Origin: CBDFNN01 sp965250215
GTDB taxonomy: Bacteria > Bacteroidota > Rhodothermia > Rhodothermales > DATKEJ01
Assembly: GCA_965250215.1 (NCBI GenBank)
Contig: CBDFNN010000004.1
Span: forward strand, 124,001 to 188,000
DNA: 64,000 bases
Direction: 5' to 3'
The notes below the pieces were generated by a model that did not search any database, was not told the origin of the DNA, and was given only the letters and a program-made list of their open reading frames with translations. This document shows, piece by piece, positions 41,948 through 51,026 of this stretch. The position numbers and the translations under genes were made by a program. The stretch's first letter is position 1; each line of letters opens with the position of its first letter.

Positions 41948-42910
41948 TTGCTCCCTTCCCTCCTATTAAATCGGCTCGCACATATCTACGTCAAGCCGGA
42001 TTTGGACAAAATTGTGCGATCCTTTAATCAGGAGCATCATGGCTCTGGAAAGAGTGATCTCACAACATTCAGGATAAACAGACTATATCCCAATTGGGAA
42101 AATGTCCCATCGATACTGAGGAAAAGTGGCATTCCTCTCAATCGAAGTCCGAAATTTATCGACGCTTTTTCTGTCACAAAGGACAAGGCGGATCGCCTTC
42201 TGTCTAGCGATATCTATAAGAATGGAAGAATCTACGTTCAAAATTGGTCATCGATGGTCCCACCGGTCGCGTTAGATCCAAAGCCAGGCCAAGAGGTCCT
42301 CGATCTTTCTGCTGCTCCCGGATCCAAAACCTGCCAAATGGCCGGCATGATGGAAAATAGAGGAAGACTGGTCGCTGTCGATCGCGACAAGGTCCGCCTT
42401 GCTACGCTACGAAAAAATCTTAAGCAGCAAAATGTTCAGATTGCTGAGGTAGTCCACACTGATGGGCGATTTTATTTTAAGAAATACGGTGACAGTTTTG
42501 ACAAGGTCCTACTTGATGCTCCCTGTTCAACAGAAGGTCGGATTCAGCTTAACAAGTCGTGGACTTACAGCGAATGGTCTGTAAAGAATATCAGAAAGAT
42601 GGCTGCTCTGCAGCGGGCTTTGCTTAAATCTGCCATTAAATCCTTACGCCCAGGTGGTGAAGTCGTCTATTCCACGTGTACCTTTGCCCCAGAGGAAAAC
42701 GAAATGGTCATCCAGAGCATTCTCGACGACGATCTATTAGGCCCTCAGATCTCGGTTGTAAAGTTTGAGAAAGATCTGCCGGCAGGTAGACCCGGCATTT
42801 CGAGCTGGGGAGAGGTAACATTCGATAAGGCCATTCGTAACTCCATTCGAATCATTCCCGAACCCGGATTTGAAGGATTCTATCTTTGTAAACTGCGGAA
42901 ATCAAACTAG
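41948..42910 (+). CDS. RsmB/NOP2-type RNA (cytosine-C5) methyltransferase
   Basis: 320 residues from TTG 41948. Motif I DLSAAPGSKTCQMA, motif IV LLDAPCSTEGRI with the release cysteine, and motif VI VYSTCTFAPEENEMV with the catalytic cysteine are complete. The N-terminal part (FRINRLYPNWENVPSILRKSGIPL) is the short RNA-binding region seen in RsmF/NSUN6-like enzymes. Target is probably rRNA or tRNA cytosine; which one is not decidable. It is followed after only 3 bp by the M1 peptidase gene, so they probably share a transcript. Confidence 0.92.
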   Translation: MLPSLLLNRLAHIYVKPDLDKIVRSFNQEHHGSGKSDLTTFRINRLYPNWENVPSILRKSGIPLNRSPKFIDAFSVTKDKADRLLSSDIYKNGRIYVQNWSSMVPPVALDPKPGQEVLDLSAAPGSKTCQMAGMMENRGRLVAVDRDKVRLATLRKNLKQQNVQIAEVVHTDGRFYFKKYGDSFDKVLLDAPCSTEGRIQLNKSWTYSEWSVKNIRKMAALQRALLKSAIKSLRPGGEVVYSTCTFAPEENEMVIQSILDDDLLGPQISVVKFEKDLPAGRPGISSWGEVTFDKAIRNSIRIIPEPGFEGFYLCKLRKSN

Positions 42911-42913
42911 CTG

Positions 42914-44902
42914 ATGCGATATCTATCAAGTTTCTTCCTTCTTCTGTTTTGCTCTGGCCTTGCCTTTGCCCAAGAGAAGCCCACAATTTATGACCGACCC
43001 ATGAGCGATCGGCGTGTCTCCTATGACATGAAAGTTTCTCTCGACCCAGAGACCAAAACCATTGCTGGGCGACAGCGAGTCCAATGGAGAAATCCAGACT
43101 CCGTACCTGTTGACACTTTACAGTTTCATCTTTACCTCAATGCCTTCAAGGACAACAACTCGACCTTCATGCGCGAATCAGGCGGAGTCCACCGAGGATT
43201 CACGGCAAGCGGTGAAGATCCTTGGGGTGGTGTTCAGATCAATAGCATGAGAGTAGTCAACATCGATCAGCAGTTGCCAGGTGAACTTGGCGGAATCGGC
43301 TTAGATGATATTTCGACAGGCCAAGATATCACTGAGCGTATCGAGTTTATTCAACCCGACGATGGGAATACCCAGGACCAAACCGTGATAGCAGTTGCCT
43401 TGCCTCGGGCGGTTCTACCAGGCGAGACCATCACACTCGATATCGACTTTGATTCTAAGCTTCCGAAGATTAGCGCGCGAACAGGTTGGGAAGAATCGTC
43501 AGGTGATAGCCTTTTCTACATGGTAGCCCAGTGGTTTCCAAAGCTTGGAGTATATGAGATTCCTGGTCAACGCTATGTGCCAGAAATTGCTTCGAGAGGA
43601 CAATGGAGTACTCATCAGTTTCACCAAAACTCGGAATTCTATGCCGATTACGGGACCTACAGGGTTGAGATCGAAACGCCGATTGGATATACCGTGGGTG
43701 CCACAGGTGTTGAAGTCAGTCGAGAGAATCGGGACGGAAAAACTATTTCTATATACTGGGCCGACGACGTACATGACTTCGCCTGGACCGCAAGTGCGGA
43801 CTACCTAGAATCCTTCCAGCAATGGCAGCATGTCAAAATAAGATTGCTGCTTCAGCCAGAACATGAAGCGCAGGCTGACAGACATTACGAGTCGGCAATC
43901 AATGCACTCGAGTGGTTCGGAAAGAATGTTGGCGAGTACCCTTATTCAACATTGACCATTATCGATGGAATAGGCGGATCCAACGGAATGGAATATCCCA
44001 CTTTGATTACGGCTGGCACAGTCTACAAACTCCCCAAATGGGCGAGATCGCTAGAGCAAGTGACGATTCATGAATTTGGTCATCAGTATTGGTATGGCCT
44101 TCTGGCTTCCAACGAAGCTGAAGAGTCTTGGCTAGACGAGGGCATCAACTCCTATACGGAACTGAAAATCATGGATTCATCCTATGGTGATGCCTCCTTT
44201 GTTGATCTGCCCGGACTAACGCTCAATGTCTCACAATTTCAGCGGCTCATTTACACAAAAATGGATCCGGGGCGTGGAGCGATTTACACAAGGAGTTGGG
44301 AGCATACAGGAGACATGGACTATGGGAAGACTTCCTATATGAAACCAGCTACGATGTTGATGACCCTCGAGGGGCTGATTGGTGAGGAGCAGATGATGGA
44401 GCTTTTGAAGGCTTATTACGACATTTGGCGATTCAGGCACCCTACGACAAATGACTTCATGGATGTAGCCGAGGAGGTCACTGGGCAAGAATTGGACTGG
44501 TTCTTTAGTCAGTTCATCTTTGGAACCGTAACGGTGGACTACGAGGTCCAGAGTCTAAGCAACACCCGACAAGAGGACGATGAGACATTTGATACTAAGA
44601 TCCAACTACATCGGATCGGGGATGGCTACATGCCGCAAACTATTCGACTTACCTACGCCGATGAGTCGACGAAAGACTTTCCCTGGGACGGGGAAGACGA
44701 ATGGTATGAGTTAAATGTGAGCCAAGATCAGAGAGTCGTTCAGGCGGAACTCGATCCAGAGTTCAAAATCAAAATGGATATCAATCGACTCAACAATCGC
44801 AGGACGCGAAATTATGACACCAACCTTGCTTCAAGGAAGTACTCGAACAAGGTTTTGGTATGGGTTCAGCAGCTTTTATTCGCGATCGGGGCGTTAGTTT
44901 GA
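42914..44902 (+). CDS. M1 family zinc metallopeptidase (aminopeptidase N-like)
   Basis: 662 residues with a signal peptide (MRYLSSFFLLLFCSGLAFA), so periplasmic or surface-located. The gluzincin motif HEFGHQ (His386, Glu387, His390) with Glu409 18 residues on (SWLDEG) is intact, and YTELKIMD follows as expected. The exopeptidase GxMEN motif is represented by GGSNGMEYPTL, with Tyr in place of Asn, a common variant of this M1 subfamily. A hydrophobic C-terminal stretch (KVLVWVQQLLFAIGALV) may be a membrane anchor. The stop (TGA) overlaps the next start (TGATG). Confidence 0.93.
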   Translation: MRYLSSFFLLLFCSGLAFAQEKPTIYDRPMSDRRVSYDMKVSLDPETKTIAGRQRVQWRNPDSVPVDTLQFHLYLNAFKDNNSTFMRESGGVHRGFTASGEDPWGGVQINSMRVVNIDQQLPGELGGIGLDDISTGQDITERIEFIQPDDGNTQDQTVIAVALPRAVLPGETITLDIDFDSKLPKISARTGWEESSGDSLFYMVAQWFPKLGVYEIPGQRYVPEIASRGQWSTHQFHQNSEFYADYGTYRVEIETPIGYTVGATGVEVSRENRDGKTISIYWADDVHDFAWTASADYLESFQQWQHVKIRLLLQPEHEAQADRHYESAINALEWFGKNVGEYPYSTLTIIDGIGGSNGMEYPTLITAGTVYKLPKWARSLEQVTIHEFGHQYWYGLLASNEAEESWLDEGINSYTELKIMDSSYGDASFVDLPGLTLNVSQFQRLIYTKMDPGRGAIYTRSWEHTGDMDYGKTSYMKPATMLMTLEGLIGEEQMMELLKAYYDIWRFRHPTTNDFMDVAEEVTGQELDWFFSQFIFGTVTVDYEVQSLSNTRQEDDETFDTKIQLHRIGDGYMPQTIRLTYADESTKDFPWDGEDEWYELNVSQDQRVVQAELDPEFKIKMDINRLNNRRTRNYDTNLASRKYSNKVLVWVQQLLFAIGALV

Positions 44903-45894
44903 TGGATTTAGCATACGCAATTAAAGACGGCACAGCCCGAGCAAAAAGAAACTGGAAACTGGTCCTACTTATCTTCGGTGCCAACTTATTGTTGGCTGCT
45001 ATCCTAGCTCTGCCCTTGTCTGGTTTGATTACCTCCGCTCTTGATGGACACGGATTCTCAAATGATCTAGCCCAAAAGTTTGACCCAGAGATTTGGTTCG
45101 ATGTTTTTGAGAAAATTGGCCCCTCTATTCAAGGATATTTCTTCCCACAGTTATTTTCGATCATTGCGATTTACCTGATTTGGAAAGTCGCTCTTTCGAT
45201 CGGTTTGATCAATCGACTTCGGTCGGAGGGGGGCGGATTCTGGGAGGGTGTCGGCCAGCACTTTTTGAAAGCCCTCGGTCTAGCAGCACTCTATTTTGCC
45301 CTGACAATTATTGCCGTCATCTTTGCGGTACTCGCAATAAGCATTTTCGGTGGCACTGGTGAAGTCCGATCCTTCTGGGTGAGCTTCGTCATCATTCCGA
45401 CTGTTGTTATAAGCTTGATTTCGATTTTCGACATGATGCAAGACTATGCAAGAATCCATTTGGTAGATCGCAATGCCGGTGTCTTTGGATCTTTCGTAAA
45501 GGGCCTAGCCTGGCCTTTTAAGAATGGAACAGCAAGTTGGCTCTACGTTTTCTGGTTTTGCATTTCTCTTGTCTTGTGGCTCCTTCCATTCATCATGGAC
45601 ATGAAGACTGCCTCAGCCACGACACTTTCGATCGTAGTTCTGCTTCTTGTTCAGCAAATAGTTCTGTTTTTTAAGAGCGGTGTCAGTCTTGCTTGGCTCG
45701 GATCCGAGGTCGCTCTGTATGAGAGGAGAGAACCGGAACAGTCTTCAGACCTCAGTCTTCAGCCCTCGGAAGAGGGAGAGCTGTCGTCAAGCATCAGTGA
45801 TCAGCTTTCTGAGGAAGATGAGATAGAGTATATCGATAGCCCTATGCCGGAGGATATTCGGAAAGGGGGAGACAGTTCAGAAGATATGGCTTAG
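44902..45894 (+). CDS. Multi-pass membrane protein, function unknown
   Basis: 330 residues from ATG 44902, which overlaps the M1 peptidase stop by one base, implying translational coupling. About six hydrophobic segments are visible (LVLLIFGANLLLAAILALPL; FFPQLFSIIAIYLIWKVAL; ALYFALTIIAVIFAVLAISIF; FVIIPTVVISLISIF; LYVFWFCISLVLWLLPFI; TTLSIVVLLLVQQIVLFF). The C-terminal 65 residues are an acidic Ser/Glu-rich cytoplasmic or periplasmic tail. No enzymatic motif was recognised. An in-frame upstream start at 44860 would overlap the peptidase further and is less likely. Confidence 0.75.
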   Translation: MDLAYAIKDGTARAKRNWKLVLLIFGANLLLAAILALPLSGLITSALDGHGFSNDLAQKFDPEIWFDVFEKIGPSIQGYFFPQLFSIIAIYLIWKVALSIGLINRLRSEGGGFWEGVGQHFLKALGLAALYFALTIIAVIFAVLAISIFGGTGEVRSFWVSFVIIPTVVISLISIFDMMQDYARIHLVDRNAGVFGSFVKGLAWPFKNGTASWLYVFWFCISLVLWLLPFIMDMKTASATTLSIVVLLLVQQIVLFFKSGVSLAWLGSEVALYERREPEQSSDLSLQPSEEGELSSSISDQLSEEDEIEYIDSPMPEDIRKGGDSSEDMA

Positions 45895-45926
45895 CACACC
45901 GTCCATTGGCCGACCTTGGCGTTTAA

Positions 45927-47192
45927 TTATTTCAGAATTCCATCGGCAAAATCTAAAAACCAGTCCCAATCGGTCTGAGTCAAATTGTGACCTCCAGATC
46001 GAACATGGTATCCAGTCATTCCTTGGTGCCGTGGCTTGTCAAGACTTGGCATTTCAGCTTGGTCGATAGACTCCTTCCCAAGCAACTCGAAGACTTTTCT
46101 AGAAGCAAATAAGGCTTCGTACTCCCCTTTTGGATCAGCCCACAAATCCTCGTTGGCACTTGTGACATAGACCCCTCGTGGTGCAATGAGAGCAAAAAGC
46201 TCGTGCTGATCTATTGGAAGATCAGACTCCCGACCGCTGTATTTTGTGAGCGCTGGAGCAAACCAGTGGGGAAATGCATTCGTTATTCGATCGATCGTTT
46301 CTCCATAGACACGTCTCGAAAGGGCCGCGCCGCCACATCCAGAGTTATTGCTGTAGGCTATTGCAAATCGCTCGTCCTCCGCCGCTGCCCATAGAGAGGT
46401 CTTCCCTCCTCTAGAGTGGCCGACGATCGCCACATTTTCGGAGTCGACTTCTTCCGCACCTTCTAAGTAATCGAGAACTCGACTTGCCGCCCAGCCCCAA
46501 GCCGATAGGCTTCGCCATGCTTCCTCTGCTGGCTCCTTTCCATCCGCGAAAAATGACCTGATCCCGTGCGGATATCCATCTGCTGAATCAGGGTCAACAT
46601 CTGAGGTGTGAAAGGAGGCCGAAGCGTAGCCGCGGTCGATTAGAGTCCGTGCTGCAAAGAATGGATCGTGTCGACTAAGCACCGTGTCCAGCGGAGTGAA
46701 GTATCTATTGTTGATGTGCACGACTGCTGGCACTTTTCCGGATCTTTGATTTGGCAGGAAGACAACGAAGGGAAAAGAGTAGCTTCTCTCATCGATTCTC
46801 ACAGTTGCTGTTAGCTCCCTTGCGATAGCCTTTCCTTCGAAGGCCTTAGGATCTTCCTTCAATAAGTCAAAACTAAGCTCGTAGTTGGTCGATGGCCTTC
46901 GTCCATATACTTCATTTCGAAAAATCTCCAGTAGCTCTTCCCTTCGACTTGACCTCCAGGCCTCTGGGCTACTGATTTGGATTCCTTCATCAGAGAGAAG
47001 AGGATCTGGAAGAGAAAATTCGGGGACTTTCGATTCATCATAATTGAAGGCCGAGGAACTCGAAGTTCTTGCTTCAACAATATCTTGAGGAGCCGTCCAT
47101 GGTATTTCCACATGTTCTGATGATTCCGCTCCTGTACTACAACCTACAAGAATCAACATGAATAGAATGGATAGAAATATCTGAAATGACAT
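45927..47192 (-). CDS. CE15-like glucuronoyl esterase lipoprotein
   Basis: 421 residues; lipoprotein signal LSILFMLILVGC. The alpha/beta-hydrolase catalytic serine is in NVAIVGHSRGGKTSLWAAAEDERFA (about 259), followed by the NNSGCGGAALSRRVYGET signature of CE15 4-O-methyl-glucuronoyl esterases, DQHELFALIAPRGVYVTSANEDLWADPKGEY with the usual Glu, and a C-terminal His (SGGHNLTQTDW). These enzymes cleave the ester between lignin and glucuronoxylan, but marine homologues may act on other uronate esters. It begins 5 bp after the HpaI-type aldolase stop, so both are one transcriptional unit. Confidence 0.88.
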   Translation of the reverse strand: MSFQIFLSILFMLILVGCSTGAESSEHVEIPWTAPQDIVEARTSSSSAFNYDESKVPEFSLPDPLLSDEGIQISSPEAWRSSRREELLEIFRNEVYGRRPSTNYELSFDLLKEDPKAFEGKAIARELTATVRIDERSYSFPFVVFLPNQRSGKVPAVVHINNRYFTPLDTVLSRHDPFFAARTLIDRGYASASFHTSDVDPDSADGYPHGIRSFFADGKEPAEEAWRSLSAWGWAASRVLDYLEGAEEVDSENVAIVGHSRGGKTSLWAAAEDERFAIAYSNNSGCGGAALSRRVYGETIDRITNAFPHWFAPALTKYSGRESDLPIDQHELFALIAPRGVYVTSANEDLWADPKGEYEALFASRKVFELLGKESIDQAEMPSLDKPRHQGMTGYHVRSGGHNLTQTDWDWFLDFADGILK

Positions 47193-47197
47193 AGGAC

Positions 47198-47971
47198 TTA
47201 GTGTTTCAGTTCTTCGATGATGACCCGAGCTGATTTGGCGAGATGAATCGTATCGACGCCGGCGGTGATCAAGCTGAATCCTTGGTCAATGTAAGGTTGG
47301 ATCGCAGCGGCCGAAACTCCGAAATATCCAAGTGGCATTTTGACGGCGAGGCAGGCATCTCGAATCGTGTTGATGGCATCCATTACTTCCTCGTGATCTA
47401 CTTGCCCAATCTTGCCCATACTAGCCGATAGATCATAGGGCCCGACCAGAACGCAGTCGATTCCCGGCACTTTCAAGATGGACTCAATATTGTGCACCGC
47501 CTCGATATGCTCGGCTTGGACAACAACGATAGTCTCGTCATTGGCTGAGTCGACATAATCCTGAAATTTCTGTCCGTATCCATGAGCGCGGGATACGCCC
47601 ACTCCCCTCTTCCCCAGTGGAGGATACTTTGTTGCAGCAACGACATCACGAGCTTGCGATGCTGAATTGACCATCGGGACAATAACTCCAGCAGCACCGC
47701 AATCGAGGACGTTTTTAATATGAGATTCCTCTCCGGAAGGAGTCCGTACGAGACAAGGCGTTGTGCCAGCAGCTCGAACGAGTCTTTGGATGGCGTCTCG
47801 AGAAAAAGGAGCGTGCTCGCCGTCGATGAATAGCCATTCGAAGTCGAGGCTCGCCAGTAGCTCAACGATTTCCGGGGAGTCCAACGTTACCATCGTCCCA
47901 AGAAGGAGATCGCGATTTGCGAGTCGGGATTTAAACTGGTTCGCTGTTTTTGGTTCTTGGTTCGTGGTCAT
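47198..47971 (-). CDS. HpcH/HpaI aldolase family protein
   Basis: 257-residue class II pyruvate aldolase, cleaving 2-keto-3-deoxy sugar acids or related compounds to pyruvate plus aldehyde. WLFIDGEHAPFSRDAIQRLV, CGAAGVIVPMVNSASQA, YPPLGKRGVGVSRAHGYG, VVVQAEHIEAVHNIESIL and VLVGPYDLSASMG contain the metal and pyruvate-binding residues. The N-terminus MTTNQEPKTANQF is encoded by an ACCAA-type repeat array, so the functional start might be at a later codon. It is followed after 5 bp by the CE15-like esterase, consistent with uronic or deoxy-sugar-acid catabolism. Confidence 0.9.
   Translation of the reverse strand: MTTNQEPKTANQFKSRLANRDLLLGTMVTLDSPEIVELLASLDFEWLFIDGEHAPFSRDAIQRLVRAAGTTPCLVRTPSGEESHIKNVLDCGAAGVIVPMVNSASQARDVVAATKYPPLGKRGVGVSRAHGYGQKFQDYVDSANDETIVVVQAEHIEAVHNIESILKVPGIDCVLVGPYDLSASMGKIGQVDHEEVMDAINTIRDACLAVKMPLGYFGVSAAAIQPYIDQGFSLITAGVDTIHLAKSARVIIEELKH
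47947..47971 (-). repeat. ACCAA-type array inside coding N-terminus
   Basis: Read on the minus strand the first codons of the aldolase are ATGACCACG-AACCAAGAACC-AAAAAC, the same words found upstream of other genes, here translated as MTTNQEPKTA. Confidence 0.75.
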
Positions 47972-48036
47972 CCTCCTGAATAATTTGGCTTTCGTTGATT
48001 ATCTACTGACTAATCCGCTTCCTTTGCTTGCCCAAT

Positions 48037-48927
48037 CTATGGACTTTGTGGCGTCAATTTCTTCGACTTATTCAATGTATAGCCGAGAGCCAGAAAAAGC
48101 GCTAAAGGAAGAAGTCCGTGTGGCAGACGCATCACCGTCTCATGCAGCCATTGAGACATGCTTCCCATCGGGTCCATGGGCGTAAAACCCGTGATTATTC
48201 GAGCCATGGATGTAGCTAAACCCCATATTATGCAATAGATAAGCGATATTCTTTTTAGTCGGGGCAGGAAAAGGCCAACAATTGCGAAAATATCGAGAAA
48301 GCCGGCCACGAGGAGGATAGTTTTTGCAGTCGAGTCTCCGATACCAAAAACCGAGGAAAGCATGTAGACAAAGTTACCAGGTACAGGAAATACACCCATG
48401 GCATAGAGTCCATGCCCAAGAAAAGTCAATGCAATCGCTATTTTTAGCCCGATAATGAGTCGAGATGACAGATCCTCGGCATTATTAGCCGACAATGACC
48501 AAAGGAGAGCGATTGGTGCGAAGACTTGAGTGGAGTACTCAAATAGTTGGGCCAACACAAAGCCTTTCTCAATGAAGTAAAGGACGGCAAGAGTCAAGAG
48601 TGAGAGGGCTCCTAGAATTATGGGATATCGCATCCATTTACGTCGAGTATTGACGAAGATGCAAAATATTGCGCACGCGAGATAGAACCATCCCACTCCA
48701 TCGATGAAGCTCTCGATCTTGGATGAGACTCGAAGATCTGTGACCCATGTCTCCCAGCTCATTCCAAACCACTTCTCGACGACTCCCGTCATCCAGTCCT
48801 CTCGCCAAAGCAGAGCACGGTATGGCGCATCCCATCTGATGTGCTGCCACGCTCGCCCTAGAAAGACGGATACAGCTGCAAGCCGGATAATCGCAACAGG
48901 TGATATTTGGCTGAGTTTATTTTTCAG
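48037..48927 (-). CDS. Multi-pass membrane protein, probably starting at a non-AUG codon
   Basis: At least five hydrophobic segments (WFYLACAIFCIFV; ILGALSLLTLAVLYFI; FAPIALLWSLSA; TILLVAGFLDIFAIVGLFL; LPLALFLALGYTL) and a conserved-looking MDPMGSMSQWLHETVMRLPHG loop; no family assigned. The only ATG of the frame is at 48792, but codons before it encode a hydrophobic, protein-like stretch (AIIRLAAVSVFLGRAW, then RWDAPYRALLWREDW). No ATG, GTG or TTG occurs in the extended frame back to its in-frame stop, inside the upstream gene. CTG at 48927 is the most plausible start and ATT or ATC remain alternatives. The start lies 45 bp after the upstream stop. Confidence 0.65.
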   Translation of the reverse strand: MKNKLSQISPVAIIRLAAVSVFLGRAWQHIRWDAPYRALLWREDWMTGVVEKWFGMSWETWVTDLRVSSKIESFIDGVGWFYLACAIFCIFVNTRRKWMRYPIILGALSLLTLAVLYFIEKGFVLAQLFEYSTQVFAPIALLWSLSANNAEDLSSRLIIGLKIAIALTFLGHGLYAMGVFPVPGNFVYMLSSVFGIGDSTAKTILLVAGFLDIFAIVGLFLPRLKRISLIYCIIWGLATSMARIITGFTPMDPMGSMSQWLHETVMRLPHGLLPLALFLALGYTLNKSKKLTPQSP

Positions 48928-48971
48928 GACGTTGTTTCCTCGTGCCCTCGTTCCAAGGATTTGATTGCTGA

Positions 48972-50498
48972 TTAATTGAATCTGGTGTATCTCAGTGATC
49001 CGGTAATCAGGCTATCTCCAACAACATTGAACGAGCGGAGAAGTGGACCCAGTGAAGCTAAGAAAGGCCGGTCATTGTCATCGGTCTGATAAATTTCTCC
49101 CTCCAATTCGCCCCACTCCATTTGATATCCCGAATCTGTTTTTAATAGGTTAATATCTGGCCATCCTGATGCGTTTTGATAGCTGCCTAGCAATTGATCG
49201 TGGGCAGGAGAATGTCTGATTTGGGTTTCTTCACTTGGATGGGCATCTTCGAGAGCGCGCTCGTAAGCTTGGGCAAACATTTCTCGTTCTTGGGCAAAAA
49301 GGGTATCGGCCTCCGAAGGACTATTCAATAAATTGTAAGCATAGTTCGCCGCTAAATGAGGTAGGCGACCGGCTCGATTTTCACTGGAGAATGCGACGAT
49401 TCCCATTTTCTTAGAAGGAATGAACGAGAGATGGAAACTGATTCCATTATATCCCCCAAATCGAGTCAGCATTTCCATGCCCTGATAAGTCGCCAAGTCC
49501 CACGCCAGGCTATAGGCATGCCGTTGATAGGTGAAAAAGCTTCGATCCTGATTCGTAGTTGCACCGTGGAGGTCGGCGAAAGACTGTTGATCTTTGACTA
49601 TGCTCGTCTCCTGATTGAGATTGAATTTCAACCATTTGCCAAGATCATTTATGGTAGATATCGTACCCCCTGCAGCAGCCATTGTATCGTCTTTTTTGTA
49701 AAATCCTTTTTGGTAAACTTGATGATCTTTGCCCACCTGAATAGCAGGACGGATATCTTCGAGCTGATAGTCGCTGACATTCGAACTGCTCTTGTGCATA
49801 TCGAGGGGATGAAAAATTCGATTCTCCATTTCTTCCTTCCAACTTTTTCCCGCTACTCTATCGATTATCATTGAGGCCAGATTAGGACCTAGATTGGAAT
49901 ACCTGAATGCATGACTGGAGTCAAATGAATAGTCGGAGTTTAGGGTTTGAATTAGATCGTCGGGGCCCTCATATCCTAGAAAGGCCGTTTTCCAAACAAA
50001 GGCCGTACTCCTGATCCCATGTGTATGATTGAGCAGCTGTTCTACCGTAATAGACTTGGTATCTATGTTGCCTTCGAAGCTTAGCTCTGGTAAATAATCA
50101 TGGAGAGAATTGCTCAAATCTATCATTCCGTCTTCTTCCATGATTTTAAGCAATGTCCCTGTCAACGCCTTGCTGTGGGAAGCCAGATAGATGGGTGACT
50201 CATTATTGAGCGTTGAAGGCTTACCTGCTAATATCTCTTTATTGAGTGCAAAGGAAAAGGCCAAACCATCTTCAGTAACCAAACCTATGATGAAGTCCCC
50301 CTGCAGATTATAATTGCGATATAGCTCGGTTATCTTGGCCTCGAATTTGGACGGAAACTCTGGATTATTTTCTACAAACGCCCCTTCTTTGCCGATGGCA
50401 CCAACATTTGACTCGTCAACGGCCGAGGATGAGGTGCAGCCACAAATAATGAAGAATGCTAAAATGAAAATAGCTGATGGCTTTAGGTATCTGATCAT
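48972..50498 (-). CDS. Beta-lactamase-fold serine hydrolase lipoprotein (class C/esterase-like)
   Basis: 508 residues; lipoprotein signal IFILAFFIICGC. The penicillin-binding fold is shown by the S-x-x-K motif SHSK (Ser107, Lys110), the Y-x-N motif YSNLGPNLASMI and a late FGGYNGISFHLSF region in place of KTG. TVEQLLNHTHGIRS is the usual companion motif. A C-terminal beta-rich domain (LLGSYQNASGWPDINLLK) is typical of serine hydrolases of family S12. It could be a D-aminopeptidase, esterase or lactam hydrolase; substrate unknown. It is first in a minus-strand run with the membrane protein, aldolase and esterase. Confidence 0.9.
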   Translation of the reverse strand: MIRYLKPSAIFILAFFIICGCTSSSAVDESNVGAIGKEGAFVENNPEFPSKFEAKITELYRNYNLQGDFIIGLVTEDGLAFSFALNKEILAGKPSTLNNESPIYLASHSKALTGTLLKIMEEDGMIDLSNSLHDYLPELSFEGNIDTKSITVEQLLNHTHGIRSTAFVWKTAFLGYEGPDDLIQTLNSDYSFDSSHAFRYSNLGPNLASMIIDRVAGKSWKEEMENRIFHPLDMHKSSSNVSDYQLEDIRPAIQVGKDHQVYQKGFYKKDDTMAAAGGTISTINDLGKWLKFNLNQETSIVKDQQSFADLHGATTNQDRSFFTYQRHAYSLAWDLATYQGMEMLTRFGGYNGISFHLSFIPSKKMGIVAFSSENRAGRLPHLAANYAYNLLNSPSEADTLFAQEREMFAQAYERALEDAHPSEETQIRHSPAHDQLLGSYQNASGWPDINLLKTDSGYQMEWGELEGEIYQTDDNDRPFLASLGPLLRSFNVVGDSLITGSLRYTRFN

Positions 50499-50572
50499 TA
50501 GATCGCTTGTTGATTTTGGTCAAGTCAATATTGCCTTCGACACCTGAATAAACTAATTGACCTAGTTGACTG

Positions 50573-50593
50573 ACTCCACACTCCACACTCTAC
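50573..50593. repeat. ACTCCAC x2.9 array
   Basis: ACTCCAC, ACTCCAC, ACTCTAC between the serine hydrolase start (50498) and the PhnB-like stop (50607). A circular permutation of it is the reverse complement of the AGTGTGG unit at 36164. Confidence 0.8.
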
Positions 50594-50606
50594 ACTTCCG
50601 AGCCCC

Positions 50607-51026
50607 TCACTCTTTGTCTCTCCCCGTAAACATCCACTGGATCCCAAACTTATCGGTGAACATGCCGAAGTGATCTCCCCAAAATTGCTTTTCCAGTGGC
50701 ATGGTGATCTTGCCACCAGCGCTCAACTTCTCATATGCCGAGGTCATGGTCGCGACACTCTCCCAACCGATGTTCAACCGTACATTGCTCTCTTCAGACT
50801 TTTTCGAAAAATCGGCAGCCGAGCTGTAGTCACTCGCCATGATTCTCCCACCAGCAACCTGGATCGTGGCATGCATGACTTTATCGGCATCGGCATCGGG
50901 TACATCTAGAGGGCCGTCGGAGTATTTCTGACTGAAAAGGATCTCGCCTTCAAAGACTTCGCAGTAAAATTCAATCGCCTTTTGACAAGTACCGTTGAAA
51001 TATAGATATGGGGTAATTCTGTTCAT
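50607..51026 (-). CDS. VOC family protein, PhnB-like
   Basis: 139 residues from ATG 51026. MNRITPYLYFNGTCQKAIEFYCEVFEGEI is the start of the PhnB/3-demethylubiquinone-methyltransferase-like glyoxalase fold; VMHATIQVAGGRIMASDY and GKITMPLEKQFWGDHFGMFTDKFGIQWMF complete it. The frame is open upstream to 51146, but that stretch is repeat-derived (AAAAACG words) and does not match the family. The metal ligands of true glyoxalases are not clearly conserved. Function unknown. Confidence 0.9.
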   Translation of the reverse strand: MNRITPYLYFNGTCQKAIEFYCEVFEGEILFSQKYSDGPLDVPDADADKVMHATIQVAGGRIMASDYSSAADFSKKSEESNVRLNIGWESVATMTSAYEKLSAGGKITMPLEKQFWGDHFGMFTDKFGIQWMFTGRDKE

